A DNA stretch of 64,000 bases, taken from NCBI GenBank assembly GCA_028023455.1, contig JAQFVV010000012.1:8158499-8222498 (forward strand), in the 5' to 3' direction. The notes beneath the pieces were generated by a model. The model did no database searches. It saw only the letters and a list, made by a program, of their open reading frames with translations, and was not told where the DNA came from. The stretch is from Epiperipatus broadwayi. Taxonomy: Eukaryota > Onychophora > Udeonychophora > Euonychophora > Peripatidae. The position numbers and the translations under genes were made by a program. This document shows positions 1-13,200 of the stretch, one piece after another (the stretch's first letter is position 1; the number at the start of each line of letters is the position of its first letter).

Positions 1-612
1 CTTGTTTCTTTTTTATTAATAGAAAAATGGCCATTAGCTATTGCACTTGCTTCTTTGATCTTGGGCTTTCTATCCTCTGTGTGTGTGTACACTATCTCTG
101 CTTTTGTTAGCTTGAATCTATGACCAGTTTTCTGCTCGTAGTCTATAAATATTGATGTATTTGTCTCTGAAGGCTTTATTATATAAATATATATGTTGGG
201 CAAGTCTCATTGACATGTTGGCCCTTGACTCCTCATAATATGCAGCATTGCAAGCTGATTGACTGCCCTTAATTTTATAGACCACTTGATGTGCCAATTC
301 ATTTGCTAAAGTATTTTTAGAATTATTGCCTAATTGGTTAAATGATGGAGGGTTTTGAAGGTTTATATTAAATTTATTTTTACATATATTTTTTAATTTA
401 TGTGTAATCTTTGGAATATAAGACAGGCGTATCCATTTTTTAAGTTCTACTTGTTGGTTAGGGCAAGGATTTCTTACTTTGCTATAGAATCTTTTTTATG
501 GTGTTTATGATTTTATTATGATTATATCCCATATTTCCAAGATCATTTGTGTACTGTTCAATGTGGTTCTTATTATAAATATTCAAACTTGCATAGTATA
601 TGATTTTGTGTA
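1..612 (-). mobile_element. Penelope-like element PLE-1, left copy: C-terminal thumb and GIY-YIG remnant
   Basis: Reading the minus strand from about 612 down to 1 gives a broken but recognisable Penelope-like C-terminus. First comes a thumb-type stretch (NDLGNMGYNHNKIINTIKK, about 565-500), then, through several stops and frameshifts, a GIY-YIG nuclease start (VVYKIKGSQSACNAAYY, about 290-225), the arginine-containing segment SRANMSMRLAQH (about 225-190) and the distal helix region KTGHRFKLTKAEIVYT followed by IKEASAIA (about 130-40). In PLEs this domain is a nuclease fused after the reverse transcriptase and thought to nick the target. The element runs off the left window edge. It is 5'-truncated near 612 and not functional. 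Family assignment rests on motif order and spacing, not on a database match. The copy pairs head-to-head with the plus-strand copy at 645-955. Confidence 0.72.
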
Positions 613-915
613 AAAAACCTTTCCATCTCACATATTTATGTGATATTGGGAATATTGATCTAGGATATATTCTTCTAAAGGGGAGTTGAGGGCCAACTTG
701 TCAATAAGACTTGCCCAACACAGATATTTATACAATAGAACCCTCAGAGACGAAGAATACCAGTCACTATTTATAGATTGCAAGTAGAAAACTGGCCATA
801 GATTCAAACTAATAAAAGCAAAGATAGTGTACACACAGAGAGAGAAGGTAAAGATCAAAGAAGCGTCTGCAATAGCTAGTGACCATTTTTCTTTTAACAA
901 AAAAGAAACAAGCAT
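1..915. repeat. Inverted repeat made by the two PLE-1 3' ends
   Basis: Arms 1-243 and about 657-915 are reverse complements with scattered mismatches and small indels. The outer ends match particularly well (cttgtttctt at 1 against aagaaacaag at 904-913). The roughly 410-bp spacer belongs to the more 5' part of the minus-strand copy. The arrangement explains the shadow ORF on the minus strand at 628-921, which is the antisense of the right copy. Confidence 0.8.
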
Positions 916-955
916 ACCCATTTTAAAGAAATTTGGCTATTTGAATATTTAAATT
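645..955 (+). mobile_element. Penelope-like element PLE-1, right copy: GIY-YIG 3' end
   Basis: The plus strand encodes the same GIY-YIG tail as the minus strand at 1-243: SSKGELRANLSIRLAQH (about 670-720), then FIDCK, an in-frame stop, KTGHRFKLIKAKIVYTQ (about 786-835), IKEASAIASDHFSF and a terminal KKFGYLNI ending in a stop near 950. The homology covers only the last 100 or so codons, so the copy is severely 5'-truncated. The two copies differ at many positions, so the pair is not a fresh artefact. PLEs commonly carry partial extra copies in direct or inverted orientation (pseudo-LTRs), and this one fits the inverted form. It encodes no intact protein. Confidence 0.7.
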
Positions 956-3900
956 TTAAATTTAAATTGAATACATAAACAGTTAATTATACATTGCTTA
1001 AACACTGGCATAATGGACCATTTAATCACATCATTACATGCCATGAGTATGATATAGTAAATATGTTGAAAGCATGCTAGGCAGTAATGAAGCTGAATAT
1101 TTTTAAAAAAAATCTTTTCTGAGAATATGTTCATTAACAACCCAGTATTATATTAGCTCAAAAAATAAAATTAGTAACTATTGAATGCAATAAATTGTAT
1201 TGTCACTTTTTAAAAAACATTAATATATTAAATGATATAATAAATTTATAAGAAAATATTTAAAAAACTATTGAAAAATGAAAAAAAAAACTATTATTAT
1301 TAAAAAAAATAATTTTATTTTATAAATCTGGCTATTTGATTGATTAATTTATAAATAATTTGTATATAAAAATGTTTCTACAATGCAACAAATATATACA
1401 TAAGAGTTCCCTAAGATAAAGATCAAATTGAATTACTAATTGGATTTTTATTTTATAAAATCATTTTGGAATTTTTTTTACACATTTCATTTAAACTTTA
1501 AAAAATGTCTTAAAATTTGTATATCATAAATTATCAAAAAGAAAAAAAAAATTCTATTTTTATACATAAATTTATTTATAATTCTATGCAAATAAGATTA
1601 ATTTAATTTAAAAAATAGAAGAATTTAAAAGTTTACTTATCATTTTACTATTTTAATTAATAAATGAATGTTAAATAAAAGTAATTCTTTTTTTTTTTTT
1701 AATGTTTTTTTGTAAGCCTTAAAATGATTACAATATGTGTGCATTTCTTCTATGTAAAATTTTGACTTTATGCCTGCAAAATGAGCAGTATTAGTGTTAA
1801 TAACTATCCATGATTTTCATGATTTTTATCAATAATAGTTTAATATAAACTGTACTTTAGTATTAGCTATTGTTTCAAAACATCAACTATAGCCAGATGG
1901 GAAAGGAAATATAGCATCTAATATTTACACAATAGAAATTAGGTTTTAGCACTTTTTACTCGGAAAGACAAAAAAAAATTTAGAGTTACTTTTTAATAGT
2001 ATATGTTTTTATATATATCTTTTTTTTTTCAGTATATTTTATTATATAACTGGATGCCTACAATGTGGCAGATATGAAATATTTAACAGCAGTAAAGTTA
2101 TTATTATGTTTTTATTTCTAAATTTTTATTTTTAGCAATAATTTTGTTATTTTTATATATATTTCTAATAAAAATTTGCTAAAAAAATGATTTTTTTTAA
2201 AAAAAAAAAACATTTTTTTTTAACCTAAAATATGCTATTTTGAACTGAAAACCATTTATGAAAAAAACTTGAAAAATTAGGAACCAATTAAGATGACTTC
2301 TTACTGAAAACACTCTAAAAAAATATGTTTTTTCATGATCATTTTTTTCATGATCATTTTGATTTATAAATCTATTTTTGGAATATATTATGTTTGTAAA
2401 TAGGAATAAAGTTATATTATTTTTAAATGCCATCAATATCTCAAATCTTGAAAATCATATAAAAATATTTTTTTTAAAATGATCTGTTTTTGGATTTATG
2501 ATTTTTTTTATGGCAGAATTAATGTAGTGACAATGAATTTTAATTATCTCACTATCTCCAACTTTTCAAATCATTATATGCTTTCTTGATGAATTAGATT
2601 GTCTTACAATATGTTCACAAAAATAAAATGTCTTTCAAGTAAAAACTCAGATGTAATCTAATCAATTATCCATTATTTTTTTGCTATATGTGGTATTCTA
2701 AGTATGTGTATATATGTTATGCCAGAATGAATTGAAGTAAATATATAAAGGTAAATCAGTCAGAGGAATTTATCAACTTATCACACAGTGAAGAGACATT
2801 GAACTGAGTCATATATTAATCATGCCATATTGATGCACCATTTATGTGTATAACATCAGAAATAAATATATGGAAACCATTGTTATACAAAAGTTCATAT
2901 GAAAAATAAAATACTCTTTGCAATGCAGGCAGTTCTCTACTTTTGTACAATTTGTTATTTTATACACATTTTGTACTTTCAATTTTATTGATATGTATGG
3001 CAAAATGCATGTACTTTCATGTAATAATTCTCCGTTTTTCATGGACTATTAGAAACTAGTCCCTCTCCATTTCTCTGACATTAATCACATCTCTTTTCAG
3101 CATCACAAATTCAGTGAGCAGGGACATTTTGAGTTAGCATATGTGTTGATAAGTTGTGTCTTGTTGGTTTATGTTAGAACATGTGCTATCATTTTATCTA
3201 CATTTCTGTTTTGGTGTTAAAAAAATGTCTTTATTAATTCAATTCATAAACATGAATGAAAAATTGAAAAAATTAGTATTGTTATGGGCAAAAAGAAGTC
3301 AAGGTCTTATAATCTCCATACGAGCAAGACAAAAATGGCAAATCTTTTACTTCAATCGATTGTTTGTATAATTTAAGCCAATCAACAATATGTTCAATCG
3401 TGAAAATCAAGAACAAAATTCAGGAATATTTTCAAATTCATATACTGTTAAGTTAATCTTCATTATGTGCTTTTAAACTTTTTTAATATTATTTGAATAG
3501 ATCTTATATGCATATGATTGTTTGCACATGTTTATATACTGTATTTAGCCTAATTTTTTTCTCAAAATAAAAAAAGTTTAGATAAAAAGTATTTTCAAAG
3601 TATGAAAATTTATTATATATTAAGAATTCTTTAAACTTTTTTTAAAAAACAGAAGCATAATATTTAGCCAAAAAAATATATACACCTGGGTCTCATTTTA
3701 TGCGATAGATAGGTTCCTCAGAAAACACACGCAAACGAAATCGCGCAAAAATAGATGTAACTTACATTGAAAAAGGGGGGATGCAGTCTGTGATTTTTCA
3801 AAATTTGCATAAAAGCAAAGCACCAATGTAAAATTACTTTAAAATTTGCGCAAAAAAAAAAAAATAAGGAAATAAAATATGACTAATAAAAAATTTCAAA

Positions 3901-4140
3901 TTTGGAAAAAATTGATACAAGATAAACTTTTTTTAACTATAATATTTAATTTTATTCAAAATAATATATTTTTATGCATAATTTACAGTACAGTCATTTA
4001 CATTTTTTTATACATGTTTTAATTATTATTGCTACTTGCCGATAAACAGGTTCGTTTGCAAACTGGTAAAAAATCAGATTTTTCACAAAAGGAAATACAA
4101 CAAAATAAATCATGATATTGTCATAATTTGAAGAATATTT
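956..4140. other. AT-rich non-coding DNA with a few simple repeats
   Basis: I see no supported gene here. The region has long A and T runs and short chance ORFs. A 15-16 bp unit containing tcatgatcat is tandemly doubled at about 2328-2360. An ORF at 3156-3371 ends in a lysine/arginine/tryptophan-rich stretch (KLKKLVLLWAKRSQG...) that looks less random than its neighbours, but it has no recognisable domain and no clear splice acceptor. The segment 3685-3860 is richer in CpG (atgcgatag, aaatcgcgc, tttgcgcaaa) and looks like the remnant of an older dispersed repeat that I cannot name. Confidence 0.5.
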
Positions 4141-4250
4141 ATCAAGCGTTGTAAGCCGAGAGGTCATCGCAGCTGCCTTGCAAGCAAGTAGTTGGTTGCA
4201 GATGGTTGTGGGTTCGCGTCCCGGCCGATGCTATGACATATGAAAAAAAA
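4141..4250 (+). mobile_element. tRNA-derived SINE, copy 1
   Basis: This 110-bp block stands out by its GC content. It has an A-box-like start (gtaagccgagaggtc) and a good RNA polymerase III B box (ggttcgcgtcc at 4211-4221), followed by ccggccgatgctatgacatatg and an A-rich tail. The tail signature gacatatg plus poly-A is shared with the SINEs at 20015 and 42398, which places the three in one family. This copy is longer in the middle (extra gttggttgcag segment) than the copy at 42398, so it is probably another subfamily. It is a pol III retroposon, not a working tRNA gene: it does not fold into an obvious cloverleaf with paired acceptor ends. An RTE LINE fragment begins directly after its A tail. 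Confidence 0.75.
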
Positions 4251-5232
4251 ATGCAAAAGCAGCAATTAGATTAAAAGGTCATATTAAAAAGATTAATTAA
4301 TATTGAGAAAGGTGTATAACAGGTGATTCCATATCTCCAAAACTTTTTATAGCAATTTTACAAGAAATATTTTGTGGATTAAAATGGAAAATTAAGAGAG
4401 TAATGGTAAAATTATTTATGACTTCTAGATTTTGCAAATAATGTGATTGATTTTAAAAACAATCTTTAGGATTTCAAAAAATGTTGCAAGAGTTTTCAAT
4501 TGAAAATAAGAATGTAGATTTAAAGATAAAAGCTAAAAAAGATTAGAATTATGTTCAGCAAATTTTCTCAAAAGAAGAAAATAAAGATTTGATAACCATG
4601 AATTAGTAGAAGCTAGCAACTACAAATATTTTGATTAGATTATTAATACATATAGAAACATAATGGAGGATATTAAACATAGAATTAAACTTGGTTAGAG
4701 TACTTTTGGATATTAAAAGGTAATATGCCTATGTGTTATGAAAAGGGGTGCTTTTTAATATATTTTATCATGTCTTATTTATTAATCTGAAACTTGGTTA
4801 CTTAACAAAAGAATGACCAAAACAGAGACTTTAGACCACTCAACAAAGTATGGAGAGATATGTATTAGAAGTAACAGGAAGAGATGAAAAATGAAATATA
4901 TTGCTAAGGGAACATACATACATCACTGACATCACCAAAAGAGTTGAGATATTGAAATGCAGCTGGGCTATATATGTTCTATTACATGAGATAATAATAG
5001 ATGGGCACTTGAAGTTTTAAATCAGGTCTTAGTAGATTGTAAAAGATTCAGAAAGAAATCACATGTAAAATGTATGGATGAAGAAAGAATTTTCTAGTGT
5101 AATGTAGAAAAAAGAGGCTATGGATCAGAATAACGGGATTAAACTTGGAGAGACTTTCATTTTATAGTGGATTGATAATGGTTGAAAATGATGGAATTGA
5201 TGATGGTTGAATTTAACTGTCTAAAATTTTAT
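4248..5232 (+). mobile_element. RTE/BovB-type LINE copy A, 5'-truncated and decayed
   Basis: The plus strand matches, with many stops and indels, the 3' part of the RTE family seen intact in pieces at 35736-36731. Recognisable sites are the motif-B region NIEKGV..GDSISPKLF (about 4305-4350), the LKW segment, a ruined motif C (DFANN where FADD is expected, about 4424-4438), the MEDIKHRIKLG block (about 4660-4695), and the SETWLLNKR block near 4790. The element ends at 5232 in the family's tail, a degenerate ATG/TGA-type repeat (gatggaattgatgatggttg). RTE LINEs encode one protein with APE endonuclease and RT; only the RT thumb/C-terminal half is present here. It starts at the A tail of the upstream SINE. 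It is dead by any reading. Confidence 0.72.
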
Positions 5233-5850
5233 TATGCAAAGGTTTGAGGGGGATCTTTATTTCACCTACCAGATTTATTTTAGCATGATTAACTAATATC
5301 TTTTAATTCATCTTAGAATACAAAATTTAGTATATTACCATATTTTACAATAAAAAATTTAAAAATATATAATAAAATAAATAACTATATTTTTGAACTG
5401 AGAAACATGTTTGATGGCTGACTTGTATTTAAACTTTTTTTTTTTTACTTGTTATGTACTAAAAGGGCTCAAAATCACATTTTTGATAGTTCTTTATTTT
5501 TTCCTCATTCACATCGTTACTAACATCACATTAAGTGATGTCTTTCTTGCTTTGGTTTTATGTTTTTAGGTGAATTGGTATTTTCAATTATAAAATAATA
5601 AAATAGAAATCAAGTCTTTTTTCACTAATGAATTTTTTTTTTTTTTATTAGTGTTTATTAATTACCCATTTCTTTTTTTTTAATTGCAGTTTTTAAAAAA
5701 TTTACTAAGATAGCTTGGTATTAAAAATCTAATTATATTTTTAATTTAGTTTCAATTTTGATCCCCCTCCCTTCTCCTATATATGAATAGATTGTAATGT
5801 CACTTTACTAAAAACATTACTTGTATATATAAATATATTAAATTTATTAA
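5233..5850. other. AT-rich non-coding spacer
   Basis: Between the RTE tail and the foldback I see only AT-rich DNA with T runs (for example near 5630-5650) and no supported gene or repeat. Confidence 0.5.
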
Positions 5851-7255
5851 ATGCAAACAGGCGATATAATAATGTGAAAGGCTAAAATCTTCGATAGATG
5901 CGCTTTAAAAATGCTTATGTGAGAACCAATCAGATGTAATAATGCCTGCATGTGGAACTCTCAATTCAAAAACTCAAGCCAGGAATATGAGAAAATTGCT
6001 TTGTAGTAAATTGAAAGATTTCACGTTTATTTATATATAATATTTAGTGAATTAATTCTTTAATAGTCCGAAATGTGAATTCACGTTGTCACCTTTAGAT
6101 TGCTCTAACTCAGCCATTTTATGAGCTACAATGATAAATTTATACTTGATTTTAAGCTTAGAGTAAGGCCTGTAAAATGCTGCCCTCTCTTGAATTATTT
6201 TACAAGTAAAAATCAATACTAGGAGTGTTTTAAGTTACAAAAGAAGAAGGCCAGTTCTGATTGGTTGGATAATCTATTCTCAATTCTTATTGGCTGATGA
6301 TTTTGATAAATATTTTTTCACCGCTGAAAATGAAATATATGTTTTAGAGTGGTTTTTTTTATTATTTTCGTGCATATTATAAATAATTTTTATAAAATCT
6401 AATATTTCTAATAAAAATATAGTTATTTTACACAAGTAGTAAGGTTTTATTAAAAAATTGTATACTTTACACGATTGTAAATTGAAAAAGAAACCAGCCG
6501 TAGCACCAATTTTTGACATCTTGTCAAAAGTTTAGATTGCTCCAAGCTGTTTATTTGATTTTCAAACAAAGATTAATGTTTTAGAATATTTGTCTGGCAT
6601 TATAATGTATTTTTGGTGTATTTTTTTAATAATATGCTGAAAGTATAATTATTTTGAGAAAAGCATTAAGATTTTTCCTAAAAAATTCGTAACGGCAAAT
6701 CTGGGAGGGATTTAAATGACATTTACATTGCTTCTAATTTGTTCCTAATGTTTTATTTGATTTTTCCGCTTTTGAATATTTCTATAAAATACAAATAAAA
6801 ATATATTTTTGAAATAACTTTCGTTTACTTTCCTAACATTACAAATAATTAATATATTTTTTGAAAACGAAACTAAAATTAATATATGTTAAAAGATGAA
6901 AATATTTCTATCAAAGAGTTTGTCCTTGACCAATTAAAACCAATTAAAAGTTTCAGAGTTTTACTTCACTTGTCCAATAATAAAAATGATCCATGAAAGT
7001 GTTAAATGTGAAGGTGTTTTAAGCTTCATGCTCTTAGTTCGGAATGCTTGAGTCTGGCTTATTTATATATAAATTTAAGTAGAGAAGAAGGTGGGTTTCC
7101 TCTTTTTCTCGTATTTCTGGCTTGTGTTTTTAAATTGAGAGTTTCACGTGCAGTCAGTATTACATCTGACTGGCTGTCACATAAGCATTTTTAAAAAGCA
7201 TTTTTAAAGTGCATCTGTTGAAGGTTTTAGCCTTTCATGTTATTATTACTTGCAT
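5851..7255. mobile_element. Foldback / MITE-like element 1 (1.4 kb)
   Basis: The first 160 bases (5851-6010) reappear as a reverse complement at about 7096-7255. Matching blocks include gaaaggctaaaa (5876-5887 against 7227-7238), gatgc.ctttaaaaatgc, gcttatgtga, cagatgtaat, gaactctcaattcaaaaac and caagcca. Weaker pairing may continue inward around a shared ttatttatatata block. The interior is AT-rich and non-coding. The right arm carries a short internal duplication (gcatttttaaaaagcatttttaaag). The outermost matching bases are atgcaa on both sides, but I cannot separate a terminal repeat end from a target duplication. A non-autonomous DNA transposon is the most likely identity; superfamily unknown. 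Confidence 0.7.
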
Positions 7256-10200
7256 ATGGAAAAGAAACAGAGGGTTGAAGAGAAAAAAACTTGTCAGGTG
7301 ATGTGCAATTTGTAATAGAAAACTTTAATACATTTTTAAAAATCGATTTCAGTTTTTTAAAAAGAAAAAAGAGTTGTGAGCTAATTGGTGGACACACTAC
7401 AAAATGTATATTCAGTATTTATTAAAAGTGTTGTTTACTTCAAATATTTGTTAAGATGTATAGATAAATTGTTGAATTATTCTTTACTGAAGGTACAATA
7501 CAAAGTTCAGAGACTTTTATATTATGCCAGAGTTTTACAAAGATTAATTTGTAAAAATACATGTCTACTTTTAGAAACAGTATTGAATATAGGTAGAAAA
7601 ATAAACATCTTATATGTTATTATGTGCTTTGAATGTTTAATATTAAATTAATAATTATAATCTATGATTATATTAAACTATTAATACAATCCTTATTTTC
7701 ATTGCATTTTTTTTATTTATTATTGTTTTTAAGTTTATAACTAATCTTTTTTGTCATTCATTATTTCTTCTGTGTCATGGTAACTCTTATCATTCCTCAT
7801 ATAGAGACAAAAACTGTAGAAATATAGATTTGAAAGAGAATAGAAAGATAATATGGAGATGTTTAAAACTATAATAAAAGACAATTAATTAACAAAACAA
7901 AAACAGGATTGGAAAAGTGACTAAATAAAAAATATAATATTTATGTTAAGAGTTAACATGGGAAATTTAAAATAAATGCTTAACATAATATTGTAATATT
8001 AATATCGATATGATTTCCTTCAAAAATGTCAAGCAAAAAAAAATGCAGGAATTGTGATACAATGAGTCATCATCTATAGATAGCCATCTACATATATATA
8101 ATTTCACTGAAGCTATACATCATGGCAGATAGTGAATCTTCAATTTTTGGAAGTACAAGATTCTAATCTCTCTAACTATATTCCAGAAAAACAATCACAC
8201 AAAGCACAAGAAATTGCAGTGGTGGATATAGTTTCCCTAAGACTATATTATCTTACACACAAATGGCATACAAAATAAATAAAAGAAGACAATCAATAGG
8301 AAGAATAATCTTATAGAGAATGTCATCGTACACCAGCAGTCACTCATAATATGACCATTTTAAATGCAAAAAAAGAAGAAAAAGCAAAGATAGGAAGGCA
8401 AAAAATAAATTGATATCAGAATTGTTGTGTGTGTAATTAAAGAATGGAAATGTTGTGTGAATAAATCTCATTGTTGCAGTTATTACAGAAATGATTGATA
8501 GACATTTACGTGAAGGTCATGATAATCGGATTTTATACTTAACTATGTGAATAAAGACAGTAAAAGGAATAAAAAGAATATTGAGAAAAGAAAGAAAATC
8601 AAAACAAGACAGAAAAAAATTGTTTGTAGCAAAAATAATATCTAACCTTATCAACATCTTATTTTCAAGATATCAAGTATTGAATATTGGTTATTTATAG
8701 TTAAAACTCAATATTAGAGTGAACACATGATACGGGCAGAAAATATATTACTATATTATTAATGATTATATGCTTATCAACATACGAGAAATCATATGTA
8801 TCTAAATGAAATCAGTTCTTTCACAAGTTTTACAGTTTTTCATCAACTTTGCCTTAAGCAGCATTTAAGAATGTAATTATTCTTCAATAAAATATATTTT
8901 TTTTATTTGTGGAAAAAATATTATAACTGCAAAACATCCAACACATATAAATCTTCCATATCATTATTGCTTCATATGATTTACTATAATGAGTACTTTA
9001 GAGTTGAAAGTCCGGTGGATCGCAACTACTTTTGTCAAGTTCTTCTGATGCTGTACTTTTTATGATTTCTCTTAACTATTTGATTTTTTTAAAAACTGAA
9101 TAATGATTAATATTAGATAAAAGGGTTGAGATAGAAGGTTAATAATGTATATATAGAGAGATATAACATTTATATGGTAATTTAGAAATGAGAAAAAATA
9201 ATTCATGCAAAAAGTTTGTTAAATAAGTAATTATTCCTCAGTAATTACTCTGTCAATGAAAAGTTTAAAAAAATTCCCAAAATGGGAGATTTTTATTTTT
9301 TATTTTTCAAATCTTAAATGTAGTTATTTTGGTGCTTGCCAATTTATGTCAAAACATGTTATTTAAAGAATGTGAAAGTTTGAGATCAATTAAATTACTA
9401 GTAAAATTGCCAATTAGCTCTGCTAATTATAAACTCACCATGCAGTTAAATTAAAAAAATATCTTTCTTTTTTTTTTAATTCTAAGAAAAGAGTGCCTTT
9501 TTTTGTTAACTCTTTTAGGAATTGATACTGTGGTTTTAAACATACATATGTAAGCTTTCTCAATACCCTCATATATTATATAGTATCTCTAGAGCTAAAG
9601 TTTTATGGATCAATATTTTGCTTAGGGAAAGGGGGGTCACAATTTAGCCAAGTGAATGGAATTGTGAATAACCTCATCATAGATCATCCAAAAAAAAATT
9701 AGTATTTTAGAACTATTATGATTTTAAATATATTTATATCGCTAAGTTATCAAATACTGTTTCTTTTTTTGTTTGCTTTTTTAAAAAATCTGAAATTATA
9801 TACTGTTTGCAAAACTATCTCAAATTTTGCCTTGTATAAATGCAAAATACTGCCCTGAGTATCTTATCATGAGAATTTCATTTTCCTATTAGTTAATTTT
9901 AAAAACTGAACTTTGGTGTGTAAAAGTATGGAAACATACATTTATTTTATGTATTGTTCAAATTTTAGACTCATAAGAAAAAGACGGTTACTCTAATTCT
10001 TATAATTTTTCCAATTTCAATTATTCAAACAATATTATGAGGAAGCTCTTATTAAAATTTCCGAGTATTAGACTTTATTATTTTAGCATGAATGTTAGTA
10101 TTTATTTAAATAATATTTTCACTTAACTTTGAATACCTTCATATTAAGAAAGGCTTCGTGTTTCTGATTATGTCTATAATGTGAGCTTAAATCTGGACTA

Positions 10201-13200
10201 GACAAAATTTAAAGTTTTTTACAACAGCTTTGTTTGTTGTTGTTTTTTTTCATCTCACAAACAACATAGATTACCAGCCAATATTTGTCAATAAGTGGTA
10301 GCTATTCTTAGCTCTATAGAGAATACAACAAAATATAGAAATCTGACCAAACTCGCACTAACTAACCATTGGTGAACCTAGTAAGGTCTGCTTTCTCATT
10401 CATTATTAGTGTAAGAGAAACTAGGAAACCTTTACATATACATAAAAAAAAATTGCAGCACTATAAATCAATCATATTTTTAATAATCAAATAAATAGAG
10501 TTAATTTAAGTAAGCATTCTTAAGTTAATAAGCCTAATTGTTGTGAGAGCCTTTTTATTATTTTAAAATTTTATTACTTACTGAAGCATGAAAAAATGAA
10601 AACTTTTTTAATGAGACTTGAAAGATAGAATATATATTGCTAACTCGGTTGTCATAGATTTCAGTGAATGAAAAAGAAAAGAATGGATAGACTAATAAAT
10701 AAACTTTATGCATTTTTATATAAATATACAATATGTATGTACAATGGATCCACTATATTTTGTGTTATTTTATTCTAAGGCTTTTAGCAGATGGTATAAA
10801 GTAGTGGATATTAATTCACACTTTGTTCACAATGTGCAATATTTATTATTTATTGTACTATCCTATATACTTAGAAATATTTATCAATGGACTCACATTT
10901 ATATATGTATATAATCGTTAAAAAAGTCAACATTTAGACAATGCTAATATTAGTAACAATCAATAATTACAAACTGTTGTCAAGGCAACATGCAACACAG
11001 ACATTCACATAAGATTCTTAATAAAGTATTTTTTTAAAAAAAATATATTCTGTGCACCTAATATTTTTATGTATGTATAAACCTGGGGTGTGTATATAAT
11101 TACATTAATTGGTGGGGGGGGGGTAACAATTCTAAACCTTGCTGCATTCTTTTGCATTTGCATTTTTTTTTTTATTATCATTATTTTGTAAATTGATGTT
11201 ATTTGTTTTATTTTAAGATTAAATTAATATATACTTGTTAATATTTAAGGACAGAATTTCATGAATTCTTTTTATCATAATAGAATGTATATAGTCACTG
11301 GCTTTATGCTTCGAAGTCATTTTAATTGAAATTATTATATTTTGAAGAAAGTAAAGCAAAAATATACATGGATTAATCTGACTTATTGTCGTGATTGAAG
11401 AGTATATGTAGCACAGTGAGAGTGCAAACAAGAAAATGTTTACTGCCTACTCAAAATAATATACATGCATATAAATTTTATTATTTTTTAATTAATTTAC
11501 AAGTTTGGTGTTCTTATTTTTGTTTTGTGTATTTTTTTTTTCTTGTATATAATTGAAGTAATGGAAATTGAAATAGCAGATACAGTGGCTACATTTTATA
11601 TCCAATATAAGATGGAGTTAAAAACTATTATTTACTTTTAATATTTGTTTAATTTAACAATGACATATAGGTGCTTTAAACACATGAGAAGTGTATAATG
11701 GGAGAGAAATGCATTGTAAATTATTCTTAATCTGAAAAAATAAACTATTCTGTAAAACCCTGGAAACTATGATGTTTTGATTGATCAAATATATCATCTT
11801 TATTATATTAATGTTCCATATAAAGATAAAAAATTTATATTTTGTATGTATTTTTAAATATATCAAAGATCTAAGACATTCCTGAATACCATTATTTTTC
11901 AATAATTGTAACATTATAGTTTTAAAAATATTATGATCACTAAAAATTTAATAAGTACAGAAATTTTATTCTTAGATGCCATGAAGATCATTATTTTTCA
12001 ATATAAATGGAATATTGTAATTTTAAAAATATTTTTATATCAAAAATTTAAAATATATTTTAAAAAATATATTTGTGTGTGTGTGTGAAAAGGTATTACT
12101 CATTGAATTACTAAGTTTTTTGAGAAATGGCATTGTTCAAAGTTTTGATTAAAAGAAAATAGGAAGCTGAAATATAAAATCATGGATATGTAATAAAAAT
12201 TAAGAATTTCATTGACATTTTTTTTTTTCTTTTATATATTGCTCTGAGATAATAGTTTACCTGATTTTATATAGACTTTTGAATTGGGAGATCACAGTTT
12301 GATTCTAAATGGAGCATGGATATGTTGTTTGGATTTCTTAATTCTAAGGTCATTCAATTTGAATAAATTTGTAAACTAGAATTCCATCTGTTAATAACTA
12401 CTTCTAATCATGTTTGTAAGAAGCAAATGTATATATCCAGAATTTTCATTTGTGTGTAAGAGAAATAAATTAGTTGTTCAGTAAAACTTTACATTATTTG
12501 TTCAGTGTTGTCAAAAAATTTGTGTTTTTTTTCCCATCATTTTGAAAAACAATGTTATAAATTTAACTATGTAAAGTAATACAAGCTTATTCAATTTTTT
12601 TGCTTTTTTAAATTACTCACTTTTACAGTGTTGATATTTAATTTTTGCTATTTTTTCTGTATTTTTGAAATAATATATATATATGGAAGTCTTTATACAT
12701 TTATTAGTTTAATAATTTACTTTTTATACAGTTATAAAAACATTAAACAATTATTTAATGATTCATATTTATAAAAGTTAGAAAACATTAATACTAGAAG
12801 ATAAACATGTATTATTATTATTATAATTATGTGTACTTCAACATGTGCATGATAGATATTAAGATATGATAGATACTGAAGGTTTTATGATAATACAAAG
12901 TTTACACTTTGGTTTCAGTTTTTTTTAATTTATGATAATGAATGAAAAAAATATTCCTTGATTTATTATTGTTGTTGCATGTTTTTCTTTTCCTGAAGTT
13001 TTTGATAGAATCTTTATCAGAATTTTGATTAAAAATTAATATTATTAATGCTCTACCTATTCTGTAATTAAAAGTATAGTGATCAAGTAATAAAAAGTAT
13101 ATAAAAAAATCTTAATGCTTTTTTTTCTTAAAATATATTGATGCACCATATTATTATTAATGTAATCTTTCCCTCAAAAAATAAAAATCTTAGATATTTA

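Noticed and set aside
628-921. 97-codon minus-strand ORF
   Set aside because: It is the antisense of the plus-strand PLE GIY-YIG remnant.
4141-4250. Functional tRNA gene
   Set aside because: Has pol III boxes but no paired acceptor stem, and shares a gacatatg plus A-tail signature with the other SINE copies.
7385-7651. 88-codon plus-strand ORF
   Set aside because: No motif, composition typical of chance translations in AT-rich DNA, and no splice or promoter context.
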